Part shown: positions 50,760 through 60,457 of the stretch, piece after piece
Numbering within the stretch: the stretch's first letter is position 1
Layout of the letters: each line of letters opens with the position of its first letter
Assembly: GCA_002794035.1 (NCBI GenBank)
Contig: PCXQ01000003.1
Span: 56,348-120,347, forward strand
DNA from: Candidatus Yanofskybacteria bacterium CG10_big_fil_rev_8_21_14_0_10_36_16
GTDB taxonomy: Bacteria; Patescibacteria; Paceibacteria; 2-02-FULL-40-12; IGHO2-01-FULL-4-A
Direction: 5' to 3'
DNA length: 64,000 nucleotides
Translations under genes and position numbers: made by a program
The notes under the pieces: generated by a model
What the model was told of the DNA's origin: nothing
Seen by the model: the letters and a program-made list of their open reading frames with translations, nothing else
The model's database searches: none

Positions 50760-51533
50760 TTGATTACCATAAAGACACCCGAAGAAATAAATATTATGAA
50801 AGAAGGCGGCAAAATTCTTGCCGTTATTTTGCGTGAACTTAAAGAAATGGTAAAACCGGGTATAACAACAAAAAATATAGAAAAAAAAGCCGAAGAACTA
50901 TTGTCTCGACACAAAGTAGATTCGGCTTTTTTAAATTATGGCGGATTTCCTTCGGTTCTGTGTGCTTCTGTGAATGAGGAAGTTGTGCATTGCGTGCCTA
51001 ACAAAAAAGAACTTAAGAACGGGGATCTTTTAAGTATTGATATGGGTCTTATTTACAAAGGATTTAATCTTGACTCGGCTGTTACTGTGCCTGTAATTGA
51101 AGAGGGTGAATATTGGAATTGGGCTGCTTTAAATCCCCAAAAGGAAAAACTAATACAGGTAACAAAAAAAGCGCTCGAACTTGGCATTAAAGAAATAAAA
51201 CCGGGTCGTAGAACAGGTGTTGTAAGTTCTGTAATCCAAAAATTGGTTGAGAATAATAACTTTAATATTGTTAAAGAACTTACCGGTCATGGCATTGGAA
51301 GGCGTTTGCACGAAGATCCTCAAATTCCTAATTTTGGTTCAAAAAATGAAGGTCCAATAATGAAAGAGGGTATGGTGATCGCCGTTGAGCCAATAGTAAG
51401 TGTTGGTGATTGGCGAATTAAGGAAGGCGATGATGGTCATTCGTATGTTACAAAAGATAGATCTCTGACTGCACACTTTGAGCACACTGTGGCAATTCTA
51501 AAAGACGGGCCAATAATACTGACAAAAGAATAA
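50760..51533 (+). CDS. map: Methionine aminopeptidase, type I
   Basis: A 257-residue metalloprotease that removes the initiator methionine. The metal ligands Asp, Asp, His, Glu, Glu are seen in SIDMGLIYKGFNLDSAVTV, GHGIGRRLHEDPQIPN, AVEPIV and FEHTVAI. Start is TTG 50760 (MITIKTPEEINIMKEGG), 10 nt after adk. Normal length. Confidence 0.96.
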   Translation: MITIKTPEEINIMKEGGKILAVILRELKEMVKPGITTKNIEKKAEELLSRHKVDSAFLNYGGFPSVLCASVNEEVVHCVPNKKELKNGDLLSIDMGLIYKGFNLDSAVTVPVIEEGEYWNWAALNPQKEKLIQVTKKALELGIKEIKPGRRTGVVSSVIQKLVENNNFNIVKELTGHGIGRRLHEDPQIPNFGSKNEGPIMKEGMVIAVEPIVSVGDWRIKEGDDGHSYVTKDRSLTAHFEHTVAILKDGPIILTKE

Positions 51534-51571
51534 TAAGTGGTATAACTAATTATAATTATTTATTTAAAATC

Positions 51572-52522
51572 ATGAAAAATAGTCAAGAAACCTTCACTAT
51601 TTACATGAATGATGATTTTGACGGGGTGTCTTCTGCTGCCGTTTTTTTGTATTTCATTAACAAAAAATATCCGGGTAAATATAAATTTAAATATGAGCTT
51701 CTAATTTATAAACCCGGTTATGAAAAATGGTGGAAGAATAAAAAATTATCTAATCCGTGTGCTGTTTTTGATTTTCGTTATCATCCGGGTGCTGATTGGT
51801 GGTTTGATCATCATGAGACAAGTTTTTTTGATAATAAAGATAAAAAACATTTTCAGGAAACAAAAAACAAAAAGAAAAGATGGGAAGCAGATGCTAAATC
51901 AGCTTGCGGTGTTGTTTTAAGGCATTTAAGTCAGGAATTTGATCTTAAATTTCCAAAGCACATTAAAGAAATGACCAAGTTGGCTGATTTAATAGATTCA
52001 TTCGGATATAAAACAGCAAAGGACTCCATTAGTTTCAAAAACGGTGCTTATGCCTTGAGTAAATCATTTTTGATTTATATTACGGATAGTTACGGCGGAC
52101 ACGTTGCAGAATTGTTATCAGAGAAACCCATAGATGAAGCTGTAAAAGACCGGCAGGTTTCGTTAAGTATTAAAAAAACTGAATCATTAATTATGGATTC
52201 TATAAATGAGGCCAAGAAAAATTCAGAAAAAATAGGAAAAGTAGTTTATCTTGAGACTAAAAATCCATTAACTAGACACAATATATTATATTTTATCAGT
52301 CCCAGCAGTGCATACTCTGTTGTTATGACTAAACATAATAACTATTATCATATAGGCGTAGGGTATAATATGTGGTCCAAACATGAAAACAAAAAAAATA
52401 TTGCTGAAATATTGAAAAAATACGGTGGCGGCGGCCACAAAGGCGTGGGTGCCACTGAGGTTGGCTCTCGCAAAGAAGCTTTACAAATAGTTAAAAATAT
52501 GGTAAAAATACTTAACAAATAA
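51572..52522 (+). CDS. DHH-family phosphoesterase
   Basis: A 316-residue protein of the DHH/DHHA1 superfamily (nanoRNases, exopolyphosphatases, cyclic-di-nucleotide phosphodiesterases). DHH domain: NDDFDGVSSAA (about 13-23), FDFRYHPGADWWFDHHET with the diagnostic DHH, and ADLIDSFG; DHHA1 end: YGGGGHKGVGATEV. The metal-binding Asp and His residues appear intact. Substrate cannot be told; oligoribonucleotides or cyclic dinucleotides are possible. Confidence 0.8.
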   Translation: MKNSQETFTIYMNDDFDGVSSAAVFLYFINKKYPGKYKFKYELLIYKPGYEKWWKNKKLSNPCAVFDFRYHPGADWWFDHHETSFFDNKDKKHFQETKNKKKRWEADAKSACGVVLRHLSQEFDLKFPKHIKEMTKLADLIDSFGYKTAKDSISFKNGAYALSKSFLIYITDSYGGHVAELLSEKPIDEAVKDRQVSLSIKKTESLIMDSINEAKKNSEKIGKVVYLETKNPLTRHNILYFISPSSAYSVVMTKHNNYYHIGVGYNMWSKHENKKNIAEILKKYGGGGHKGVGATEVGSRKEALQIVKNMVKILNK

Positions 52523-52567
52523 ATGACTGGTGTTTGGGGCATAGTGCTTAAACATCGGATGTTATAA

Positions 52568-53953
52568 GTGCAACGTGCTAATCTCGCATTTAATATAATA
52601 CTTGTTCCAGTAGATTACGCTATGTTGGTTTTGTCGGGTATAGCTACTTATTTTCTGAGAACACACATCGTTTCGGTCTTCAGGCCGGTTCTTTTTGAAT
52701 TTAATTTACCATTTGAGAGATACTTGTTTTTACTCTTCGCAGTTTCTTGGATTTTTATAGGTGTTTACGCTATATCCGGTTTGTATAATTGGCGCGTATC
52801 TAGAGGGGTGGTAGAAGAATCTATAAAAATTTTTGTAGCAACTTCTGCGACGACAATGATTATAATTGTTTATATTTTCTTGAGACAGGAATTGTTTGAT
52901 TCAAGATTCCTTATTTTGGGCGCGTGGCTTATGGCTGCAATTTTTGTTTCGGCGGGGCGTTTTTTTATCCGCAGAATTCAGAAATTTACAGTATCTAGAT
53001 TTGGTTACGGCATAAGAAAAGTAATGGTTATAGGAGATGATAAAATTTCTTCAAGAATAATTGACGGCATGAAAGATAATTTAGAATTGGGTTATAGAGT
53101 TGTTAAACAGTTGGGAGACCTCGATGTTTCAGAAGTAAAATCTTCTATTGGCAATCTCGGAGTTGACGAGGTAATATTAGCGAACCCTAATTACCCCGAA
53201 AGTAGGGTTTTAGAGATTATTGATTTTTGTCATGAAAATCACATAGATTTTAAATTTGTGCCTAATATTTATCAGGCATTAACAGCCAATGCCACAGTTG
53301 AGGTTTTTGCGGGCATACCCATAGTTGATTTGAAAAGAACTGCACTTGATGGCTGGGGAAGTGTTGCTAAAAGGATTATAGACATAGTGGGTGCCTCATT
53401 CGGTCTTTTGGTTTTATCACCACTTTTTTTAATTATCGCTTTTGCGATTAAGTGGGAAACTGAAGGTCTAGTTTTTGTTAGATTGGGGCGTGTCAGTAAG
53501 AATAAATCATTTAATCTTTTAAAATTCAGGTCAATGATAAATAATGCAGAGAAATATAAACCCATGCTTGAAAAATTAAACGAACGTTCAGATGGGCCTT
53601 TGTTTAAAATGAAAGATGATCCCCGCACAACTAAAGTAGGGAAGTTTATTAGAAAAACTCGCTTAGATGAATTGCCCCAGCTCTGGAATGTTTTAGTGGG
53701 CGATATATCTCTTGTTGGTCCAAGGCCTCATCAGCCTGATGAAATTGCTAAATATCAAAAACATCACAAAAAAGTACTTGCTATTAAGGCTGGTGCAACA
53801 GGGTTGGCACAGGTCTCAGGTAGTTCCGACTTGTCTTTTGAGAAAGAGGTTGCTTTAGACACTGTCTATATAGAAAAGTGGTCATTGTTTCAGGATATTA
53901 AAATAATACTTAAAACAATTGTTAAAATGTTTCGTGATCCATCCGCGGCATAA
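52568..53953 (+). CDS. Polyprenyl glycosylphosphotransferase (WcaJ/PssY-like)
   Basis: A 461-residue membrane enzyme that starts glycan synthesis by moving a sugar-1-phosphate to undecaprenyl phosphate. Four N-terminal helices, a Rossmann-like domain (VMVIGDDKISSRIIDGM), then the catalytic C-terminal domain: a membrane re-entrant helix (RIIDIVGASFGLLVLSPLF), KFRSMINNAEKY, KTRLDELPQLWNVLVGDISLVGPRP and TGLAQVSG. Start is GTG 52568. A C-rich terminator and then a GT4 gene follow. Confidence 0.9.
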   Translation: MQRANLAFNIILVPVDYAMLVLSGIATYFLRTHIVSVFRPVLFEFNLPFERYLFLLFAVSWIFIGVYAISGLYNWRVSRGVVEESIKIFVATSATTMIIIVYIFLRQELFDSRFLILGAWLMAAIFVSAGRFFIRRIQKFTVSRFGYGIRKVMVIGDDKISSRIIDGMKDNLELGYRVVKQLGDLDVSEVKSSIGNLGVDEVILANPNYPESRVLEIIDFCHENHIDFKFVPNIYQALTANATVEVFAGIPIVDLKRTALDGWGSVAKRIIDIVGASFGLLVLSPLFLIIAFAIKWETEGLVFVRLGRVSKNKSFNLLKFRSMINNAEKYKPMLEKLNERSDGPLFKMKDDPRTTKVGKFIRKTRLDELPQLWNVLVGDISLVGPRPHQPDEIAKYQKHHKKVLAIKAGATGLAQVSGSSDLSFEKEVALDTVYIEKWSLFQDIKIILKTIVKMFRDPSAA

Positions 53954-53978
53954 ATTGATTATTTATTTTATATTTTTG

Positions 53979-54007
53979 CACCCCCCCCAGTGGGGGTGTT
54001 ATTGTTT
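53979..54007 (+). terminator. Terminator-like C/G-rich hairpin
   Basis: CACCCCC/GGGGGTG stem (53979-53985 with 53992-53998), followed by TTATTGTTTG; only moderately T-rich. Confidence 0.6.
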
Positions 54008-54116
54008 GTCATCATGTCAACTTGGATTTAAGAAGGTCAAATGTTACGATAGCACGCATAAGGAATAAGAAAATAATCACCGGCCTATTGAGGTCTGGGT
54101 TAGTTTTATTAATATT

Positions 54117-55193
54117 ATGAAAGTTGCATTAGTTCATGAATATTTAAATCAATACGGAGGTGCTGAAAGAGTTCTTGAGGCTTTTTGTGAGGTATTTCCT
54201 GAGGCCCCTATATATACTTTAGTTTATGATGAGCGGGCTACGGGAGGTGTTTTTAAGAATAAAGAAATACACACTTCTTTTATTCAAAAAATACCGTTTA
54301 GCAAAAAACACCACCGAATATTCCCACTCTTTATGCCTCTTGCTGTTGAGCAGTTTGATTTGTCATATTTTGATGTTGTGATTTCAAACGCGCATTCTTT
54401 TGGAAAGGGAATTATAACAAAGCCTCATACAAAGCACATTAGTTATTGCATGACTCCGACGCGATTTTTGTGGGACGATAGTCATCGTTATGTAAGTGAG
54501 TTTAAATATGCTTGGCCCGTAAAAAAATTAATTCCCTTATTTTTAAATTACTTAAGAATTTGGGACAAAGAAGCAGCGCTCAGAGTAGATGAATATGTCG
54601 CTAACTCAAACTTTGTTAAAAATAGAATTAAAAAATATTATAAAAGAGATGCGAGTGTGATACATCCGTTTGTTAACGCAGATAAGTATAATGTTTCTTA
54701 TAAAAATGGCGGGTATTTCTTGATGGTTGGCAGGATGGTTCCATATAAAAGATTTGACCTTGCTATAAAAGTTTTTAGTGCCATAAAAAAACCTTTAAAA
54801 ATAGTGGGCGGTGGACCGGAATTGAAAAAACTTAAAAAAATGGCAAAACCCAACATAGAATTTTTAGGTTTGGTTTCTGATTATAAAATGCCTGAAATTT
54901 ATAATCAGGCTGAAGCTATAATATTCCCGCAGGAGGAAGATTTTGGTATAGTACCGCTTGAAGCCATGGCATCAGGCCGGCCGGTAATTGCTTATAGGGG
55001 TGGAGGCGCTCTTGAAACTGTAGCAGAAGACAAGACGGGTGTGTTTTTTGATGAACAGACCGAGATTGATTTGGTGCAGGCAATAGGCCGTTACTATCAA
55101 GTTGATTGGGATCCGCAAGCTATTCGACAGCATGCATTAAAATTTGATAAACCCATCTTCAAACAAAAAATCATAGATTTATTGACAAAATAA
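54117..55193 (+). CDS. Glycosyltransferase family 4
   Basis: A 358-residue GT-B enzyme. N-terminal VALVHEYLNQYGGAERVLEAF (acceptor side, with the Gly-Gly loop), C-terminal donor domain with YFLMVGRMVPYKRFDLAIKVF, IVGGGPELKKLKK and the E-x7-E region PQEEDFGIVPLEAMASGRPV. It probably adds a hexose to the lipid-linked sugar made by the preceding gene's product. Donor and acceptor cannot be read. Confidence 0.9.
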   Translation: MKVALVHEYLNQYGGAERVLEAFCEVFPEAPIYTLVYDERATGGVFKNKEIHTSFIQKIPFSKKHHRIFPLFMPLAVEQFDLSYFDVVISNAHSFGKGIITKPHTKHISYCMTPTRFLWDDSHRYVSEFKYAWPVKKLIPLFLNYLRIWDKEAALRVDEYVANSNFVKNRIKKYYKRDASVIHPFVNADKYNVSYKNGGYFLMVGRMVPYKRFDLAIKVFSAIKKPLKIVGGGPELKKLKKMAKPNIEFLGLVSDYKMPEIYNQAEAIIFPQEEDFGIVPLEAMASGRPVIAYRGGGALETVAEDKTGVFFDEQTEIDLVQAIGRYYQVDWDPQAIRQHALKFDKPIFKQKIIDLLTK

Positions 55194-55248
55194 CAACAAG
55201 GATGTATCTTTTAAAAGGTTTCCTTAACAAACAAAAGGATGTTGGCTT

Positions 55249-55638
55249 ATGGATGATCAACTAGCATCGGAATTTACTATTACCAATAAATTAAGCGAGA
55301 TTAAGTGGGATTTTGAAAAAAATTTAGAGGATCTTTTAATTGAGGCTATCAAGATTGTGGGGAAAAATTTGCAAGAATTTAAAGTTGTAAAGGTTCAGCT
55401 TCTCCATAAAAATCCCGGTGAGTTTTCAGAGTTGCGCGAACTTAATTCAGGCGAGCCAAAGTATTTTTTTGATTCCGATCTTAATTTCTATCTTGAATTT
55501 GTATCATTTGTTGATCAACGAGGATGTCGTTCTGTTCCGATAGTGGATAGATTTGATTCCGATGGAATTAATCAAAAGCTAAAGATTGCGAGGGTACTTT
55601 CTTTTATTTGTGATTCTTTAAGGCATACAAAAGTCTAA
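55249..55638 (+). CDS. Small soluble protein of unknown function
   Basis: A 129-residue protein, acidic, with alternating strand- and helix-like segments (FKVVKVQLLHKNPGEFSEL; FDSDLNFYLEFVSFVDQRG). No signal, membrane helix or recognised motif. AAAAGGATG lies about 8 nt before the ATG as a weak Shine-Dalgarno. It ends with a terminator. Confidence 0.55.
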   Translation: MDDQLASEFTITNKLSEIKWDFEKNLEDLLIEAIKIVGKNLQEFKVVKVQLLHKNPGEFSELRELNSGEPKYFFDSDLNFYLEFVSFVDQRGCRSVPIVDRFDSDGINQKLKIARVLSFICDSLRHTKV

Positions 55639-55663
55639 GCAATGGCTTGTTTTTTAGTTTTAG

Positions 55664-55691
55664 GCCGAAACTTTGTGTTTCGGCTTTTTTC
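55664..55691 (+). terminator. Intrinsic terminator
   Basis: GCCGAAA (55664-55670) with TTTCGGC (55678-55684) and a six-T run. Confidence 0.85.
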
Positions 55692-55732
55692 GTCCACAAC
55701 TATTGCATGCAAAAAAGAGGTATAATTAATTT

Positions 55733-58462
55733 ATGCCTCAAAGAGGTGACATTTGGAATGGAATGTTCGATATAAGAACTGATAATGAATCAGACGATTT
55801 TGGATTTGGATATATACCCCAAACACTTGATTTAAAGAATGATAATTCCACGAAGGCAACAGTTGTTTCTAGTGAACCTTCTATTTTATTGTGGTTAGAA
55901 TCAAAAACTCCCAAAGATGTAGCATTGCGAGAAATAGAACAAGTTGCGAAAGAACCCCTTGATATTAAAAAAGAACTTGAAAAAATAGGCGGAGTTGTCT
56001 ATGAACCAACAACAAACAACTTTTTAAAATATCACAAGCGAAAAGCGATATTGAGTATGAGGTTAGGGGTTGATTCCGGAGGGCTGGATATTGATAATAT
56101 AGCAGCCGATATCTTGGGGGATGACCCTAAGAGTTACATAAGCAGGAAAAGTATTGCCTTAGAATATGATAGAAAAAAAAGAGAAGAGCTGGAGGCAATA
56201 CTTTCTTCGGCTATTAGTTCGTCTGATTCAAAATATCAAAGCAATCACGCCGTGGCATCAGGGGAGATTTCTTTTTGGATTAATAAATATTCTAGCAATG
56301 CACTAAATAATTTTCCTAGGGCGGAATTGGTTGTCCAAAACAACAACACATTTGAACCTAAATTTAGGACAGAACCTCAGTCTGTATCAAAATGGAAGGC
56401 ATTTCTCACGGAAAAAGAATTTTCACTTCCTTCCACAAGGTCATTTTTTTCTAAGTTTGGCAGGTTAAAGAGATTGCCCAAAATAAGAGCGAAAAAAATC
56501 CTAAATATTCTAGGGAGTGTTGTTGGTGCCGCTTTTCTGGCCTACGGGATATTTTTTATTGCCGGGGGTGGTTTTAATGCAAAATCAAATGTTTTGCAAA
56601 ACGGCAGTCATGCCCTAGATAATTTTAAAGAAGCCCAGAGTAGTCTTGAAAAAATGGACTTTGACAGTGCGGCAGACAGCTTTGCTTTGGCTTACGATGA
56701 TTTTTATAAAGCCTCCAAGAAATTAGACGAAATTGGATTTTCTTTCATCTCATTTATTGCAGACCTTCCTTTTCTGGATAAATTATTTAGCAAAAGCACA
56801 GACAAGATAGAAGCTGTTAATAATCTGATAGGGGTTGGTAAAAACATGTCCCAAGCTGGTGAAGCATTATCCCTGTCTGTAGGGGGTATTTATAGGATGG
56901 CAGCTCCTATGTTGCTTGGTGGAGAACCAAAAACTGAAAATTCACTGACAATTCATGATGCATTGGATGATTTTAAGGATGTGATAGTTTTTGCATCAGA
57001 GCGCATTAGTAAATCTTCTCAATTGATGGCAGGCATAAATTTGGAAGCGCTGCCAGAAGAAAATAGAGATGCCTTTTCTGACTTTAATGAAAAGATGCCC
57101 ATTCTGGTTGAAGTGGTAAACCAAGCGCTTGCTTATTCAGAATTTCTGGCAGAAGTTATTGGAGATGATGGGCATAGGACTTATTTGATACTTTTTCAAA
57201 ACAACAGTGAGTTAAGAGCTACGGGTGGATTTCCTGGTTCATACGCACTGCTTACTTTTGATAATGGTAGTTTGGTTAAGATTTTTGTAGATGATATATA
57301 TAATCCAGATGGACAAATAAAAGACAAATTTATTCCACCGATACCTTTACAGCATATTTCTTACAAACTAACCTCTCGTGATGCCAACTGGTTTGCTGAT
57401 TTTCCAACATCAGCACGCAAGGTTTCGGAATATTTTGAAAAGGGAAGCGGTATTAGGCCTGATGGTATTTTTACGTTCAGCCCTGATCTTCTGGGCCAAA
57501 TGCTAGAGATAACTGGTCCAGTTGAGGTACCTCAGTATGATGTTGTTTTGGATTCAGAAAATTTTCTTGCCCAGATACAGGCAGAGATCGAATATGGTGA
57601 CAACAGGGAACAGCCAAAAACTATTTTGTCTGATTTTCAGCCAATATTTATGGAGAAATTAAATAGTTTGCCTTCTGAAAGATGGCCGGAAATTTTTGAG
57701 ATTATGATGAATGGAGTTCACCAAAAAAAGATTATGGCATATTTTGACAATCCTGAGCTTCAACAATTCGCAATAAATAATGCTTTGGGGGGCCAATTAA
57801 AAGATTTTGATTATGACTTTTTGTCAGTTGTTTTTTCTAATATTAAAGGCTCTAAAACAGACGTAGTAACTGACAATTTTGTTAATTTAACTACTGTTAT
57901 TGGTAAAGAAAATGTAGATCATTCTTTGAGTATAAACAGGGTTCATAATGGAGGTGATAATGATCTGAGATTTTATAATTTACAAAATCCTGCATACGTA
58001 AGAGTTTATGTTCCTGCTGGTTCTGTTTTGCATGAAATATCGGGACAGGATATTGTTAATTTTAAACCCCTTAATAACTATGAGGCAGAGGGGTATAAAC
58101 GTGATCCTGATTTAGCCGCAATTGAAAATTCCATGTTTAGTCCATTCCCGGGCGTTGATGTATCTCGAGAGACAGGAATGACAGTATTTGGATTTTGGAT
58201 GATAACTAATCCAAAATCTAGCTCAAAGGTTACCTTGAAATATTCAGTGCCTTTCAAAAATGAGATAAAGGAGGACTACTCACTTTTGTGGCAGAAACAA
58301 AGCGGTACTATAGGCGATAAAAACAAAATCAATTCTACCTTTAGAACAAAAGATGGTAAGAGTATTGTTTCTGCGGAACCTGAAATGAGAAGTGTTCAAG
58401 ACTACCTTATCTATGACGGGGATTTGTTAATAGATAATGAATTTAAATTTAAACTAAAATAA
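55733..58462 (+). CDS. DUF4012 domain protein, membrane anchored
   Basis: A 909-residue protein. Residues 1-250 are cytoplasmic and polar, one membrane helix lies at about 260-285 (ILGSVVGAAFLAYGIFFIAGG), and the long extracellular part contains the DUF4012 signature (TYLILFQNNSELRATGGFPGSY, SRDANWFADFP, SGIRPDGIFTFSPDLLGQMLEITGPVEVP). The family is common in CPR and some Gram-positives and has no known activity; surface glycan or attachment roles are only guesses. TATAAT lies 6 nt before the ATG, so the mRNA may be leaderless. Confidence 0.88.
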   Translation: MPQRGDIWNGMFDIRTDNESDDFGFGYIPQTLDLKNDNSTKATVVSSEPSILLWLESKTPKDVALREIEQVAKEPLDIKKELEKIGGVVYEPTTNNFLKYHKRKAILSMRLGVDSGGLDIDNIAADILGDDPKSYISRKSIALEYDRKKREELEAILSSAISSSDSKYQSNHAVASGEISFWINKYSSNALNNFPRAELVVQNNNTFEPKFRTEPQSVSKWKAFLTEKEFSLPSTRSFFSKFGRLKRLPKIRAKKILNILGSVVGAAFLAYGIFFIAGGGFNAKSNVLQNGSHALDNFKEAQSSLEKMDFDSAADSFALAYDDFYKASKKLDEIGFSFISFIADLPFLDKLFSKSTDKIEAVNNLIGVGKNMSQAGEALSLSVGGIYRMAAPMLLGGEPKTENSLTIHDALDDFKDVIVFASERISKSSQLMAGINLEALPEENRDAFSDFNEKMPILVEVVNQALAYSEFLAEVIGDDGHRTYLILFQNNSELRATGGFPGSYALLTFDNGSLVKIFVDDIYNPDGQIKDKFIPPIPLQHISYKLTSRDANWFADFPTSARKVSEYFEKGSGIRPDGIFTFSPDLLGQMLEITGPVEVPQYDVVLDSENFLAQIQAEIEYGDNREQPKTILSDFQPIFMEKLNSLPSERWPEIFEIMMNGVHQKKIMAYFDNPELQQFAINNALGGQLKDFDYDFLSVVFSNIKGSKTDVVTDNFVNLTTVIGKENVDHSLSINRVHNGGDNDLRFYNLQNPAYVRVYVPAGSVLHEISGQDIVNFKPLNNYEAEGYKRDPDLAAIENSMFSPFPGVDVSRETGMTVFGFWMITNPKSSSKVTLKYSVPFKNEIKEDYSLLWQKQSGTIGDKNKINSTFRTKDGKSIVSAEPEMRSVQDYLIYDGDLLIDNEFKFKLK

Positions 58463-58483
58463 AACCGCCGCAAAAACGGCGGG
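58452..58483 (-). terminator. Intrinsic terminator of the minus-strand gene at 58511
   Basis: Read on the minus strand: CCGCCG/CGGCGG hairpin followed by TTTTATTTTA. On the plus strand no T-run follows. Confidence 0.65.
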
Positions 58484-58510
58484 TGAGCCCCCAAAGGGGC
58501 ATCGTGTTTA

Positions 58511-58747
58511 TTAGTCGAGATGTTCAGTGTCTTCGTCCCAATCATCGTCTTCATAGTAGTCCGACTGTTCATACAGTTTAAAATCTTGTCTTTCCTCTAC
58601 TAATTTAAAGTCAAAGTCTGGACCGTTTGGGCATTTATTATGGATTAGGTAAAGGGTTTTGTGATCCCATTCCGCAAGTTCTTTTTCATCTAGATTTGTA
58701 ATTAAAGTTCCACATTCGCCTAAGCATTCACATTCTCTTGATGGCAT
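58511..58747 (-). CDS. Small acidic cysteine-containing protein
   Basis: A 78-residue protein. The N-terminus has a cysteine cluster (CECLGECG), plus a later Cys in HNKCPNG, which could bind a metal; the C-terminus is very acidic (DYYEDDDWDEDTEHLD). No family recognised. GGAGG lies about 10 nt upstream of the ATG. Its promoter region is shared head-to-head with murJ and flanked by the inverted repeat TCCAGCGTC/GACGCTGGA. Confidence 0.55.
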   Translation of the reverse strand: MPSRECECLGECGTLITNLDEKELAEWDHKTLYLIHNKCPNGPDFDFKLVEERQDFKLYEQSDYYEDDDWDEDTEHLD

Positions 58748-58759
58748 AAAGAACTTTCC

Positions 58760-58812
58760 TCCAGCGTCTTGTTTTTTGTTATTATAAACGTAATAATATA
58801 CTTGACGCTGGA
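58760..58812. promoter_or_regulatory. Inverted repeat around a divergent promoter region
   Basis: TCCAGCGTC (58760-58768) and GACGCTGGA (58804-58812) separated by 35 bp of AT-rich DNA, between murJ (plus) and the acidic protein gene (minus). TTGACG of the right arm could act as a murJ -35 box. Confidence 0.5.
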
Positions 58813-58837
58813 TTAATTTTATTTCATTTTTAAAGAT

Positions 58838-60457
58838 ATGTCAATTGGTGAAAAAGTTGGGTCAAATCTTCTCGGTGGCAGTATTGTGCTGGCCGTCTTT
58901 AGCTTGGTTTCTCGTTTGACGGGTCTTTTGCGGGACCGCGTATTGGCAGGCCGTTTTGGTGCATCAGAAACCCTAGATATTTATTATTCAGCTTTTAAAA
59001 TTCCTGATTTTATTTTTAATTTAATAATTATTGGTGCTGTTTCGTCTGCCTTTATTCCCATATTTATTTCATACTTAGAAAAAAACAAAACCCAAGGGTG
59101 GAAGCTCGCAAGCAATTTTTTAAATGTATCCCTGCTTGTAATTATTGGTGTTTCTATTTTACTGATAATTTTTGTGCCAGTTCTTATGCCATTAATTGCA
59201 CCCGGTTTTAGTGCCGAGCAGACCGTAGAGGCAATAAGGTTAACAAGGCTTATGTTTTTGAGTCCGATAATTTTTGCTGTGTCAACCATTATTGGCTCGG
59301 TGCTTCAGGCTTTGAAGCGATTCCTAGCTTTTGCTTTAGCACCTTCTTTTTATAACGTAGGTATTATTGTGGGTGCTATATATTTTGAGCCGAGTATGGG
59401 TTTGATGGGTTTGGGTTGGGGAGTAATTTTTGGCGCTCTTTTGCACCTATTGGTTCAAGCACCGGCTGTGTGGAAGGCTGGGTTTAGGTGGAGAGCAATC
59501 TTGGACCTTGCTGATATGGGGTTGCGTAAAATATTAAAATTGATGATTCCTAGAACTCTTGGGCTGGGGGTTAGTCAGATAAATTTGATAGTTATTACTG
59601 CAATTGCCTCAACTATTGCAGTTGGCAGTATTACTATTTTTAATTTTGCCAATAATATTGGTTTTTTGCCCATATCAATGGTGGGCATCGCCATATCAGT
59701 AGCTGTTTTTCCAAATTTATCAGTTTCTATAGCCAGAAACAACAAGGAGCAATTCAGGAAAGATTATTTATTTGCATTTAATAGGATTGTTTTTCTTGCG
59801 GTGCCGTCTGCTTTTGCTTTGTTTATTTTTAGAAAACCAATTGCCGATTTAATATTGGGTACAGGTAAGTTTGATGTGGGAGATGTCAGTTTGACCGCTG
59901 CTGTCGTCGGTGCTTTTTCAGTAAGTGTTATATTTATTTCACTCATTTCTTTGATAAATAGGGCATTTTACGCAATGCATAACACTTTTGTTCCTGTGGT
60001 AATTTCAATTTTTGGTGTTGGTTTAAATATCGTATTAAGCTTTTGGTTTGTTTATTTGTTTAGGAACGGAGAATTCTCTTTGTTTTGGCAAAAGGCATTC
60101 GGCATATCAGACGGGTCGTCAGTTGCGGTTTTGGGTCTTGCTTTGGCATGGAGTATTTCTCATGCTTTCTATCTTTTTATGTTGTCTTATAAATTTAATA
60201 AAATTGGTGAAATCAAAGACGACACTTTTGCGGTATTTGTTAAAACATTCGTTGTTTCATTTTTGGCATCTCTGTTTATTTATTTTGTTTCTATATCCAG
60301 TAACGGCTTGAATTTTTTGGGCCAAGTTGCCATACTAGCTATTAATATGGCGCTGTTTGCCATAACATTTTTATTGTTTGCCAAAATATTCAAATTAGAA
60401 GAAATAAAATTCTTGGGGGAATTATTTAGAAAATTATTTAATCGTTTAAATGCTTAA
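58838..60457 (+). CDS. murJ: Lipid II flippase MurJ
   Basis: A 539-residue MOP-superfamily flippase with about 14 helices that moves lipid II for peptidoglycan synthesis. Landmarks: SLVSRLTGLLRDRVLAGRFGAS near the start, FKIPDFIFNLIIIGAVSSAFIPIFI, the GFSAEQTVEAIRLTRLMFL helix and RAFYAMHNTFVPV. The arginines in RLTGLLRDR and the charged cavity residues fit function. Overlaps lepA by 8 nt. Confidence 0.93.
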   Translation: MSIGEKVGSNLLGGSIVLAVFSLVSRLTGLLRDRVLAGRFGASETLDIYYSAFKIPDFIFNLIIIGAVSSAFIPIFISYLEKNKTQGWKLASNFLNVSLLVIIGVSILLIIFVPVLMPLIAPGFSAEQTVEAIRLTRLMFLSPIIFAVSTIIGSVLQALKRFLAFALAPSFYNVGIIVGAIYFEPSMGLMGLGWGVIFGALLHLLVQAPAVWKAGFRWRAILDLADMGLRKILKLMIPRTLGLGVSQINLIVITAIASTIAVGSITIFNFANNIGFLPISMVGIAISVAVFPNLSVSIARNNKEQFRKDYLFAFNRIVFLAVPSAFALFIFRKPIADLILGTGKFDVGDVSLTAAVVGAFSVSVIFISLISLINRAFYAMHNTFVPVVISIFGVGLNIVLSFWFVYLFRNGEFSLFWQKAFGISDGSSVAVLGLALAWSISHAFYLFMLSYKFNKIGEIKDDTFAVFVKTFVVSFLASLFIYFVSISSNGLNFLGQVAILAINMALFAITFLLFAKIFKLEEIKFLGELFRKLFNRLNA

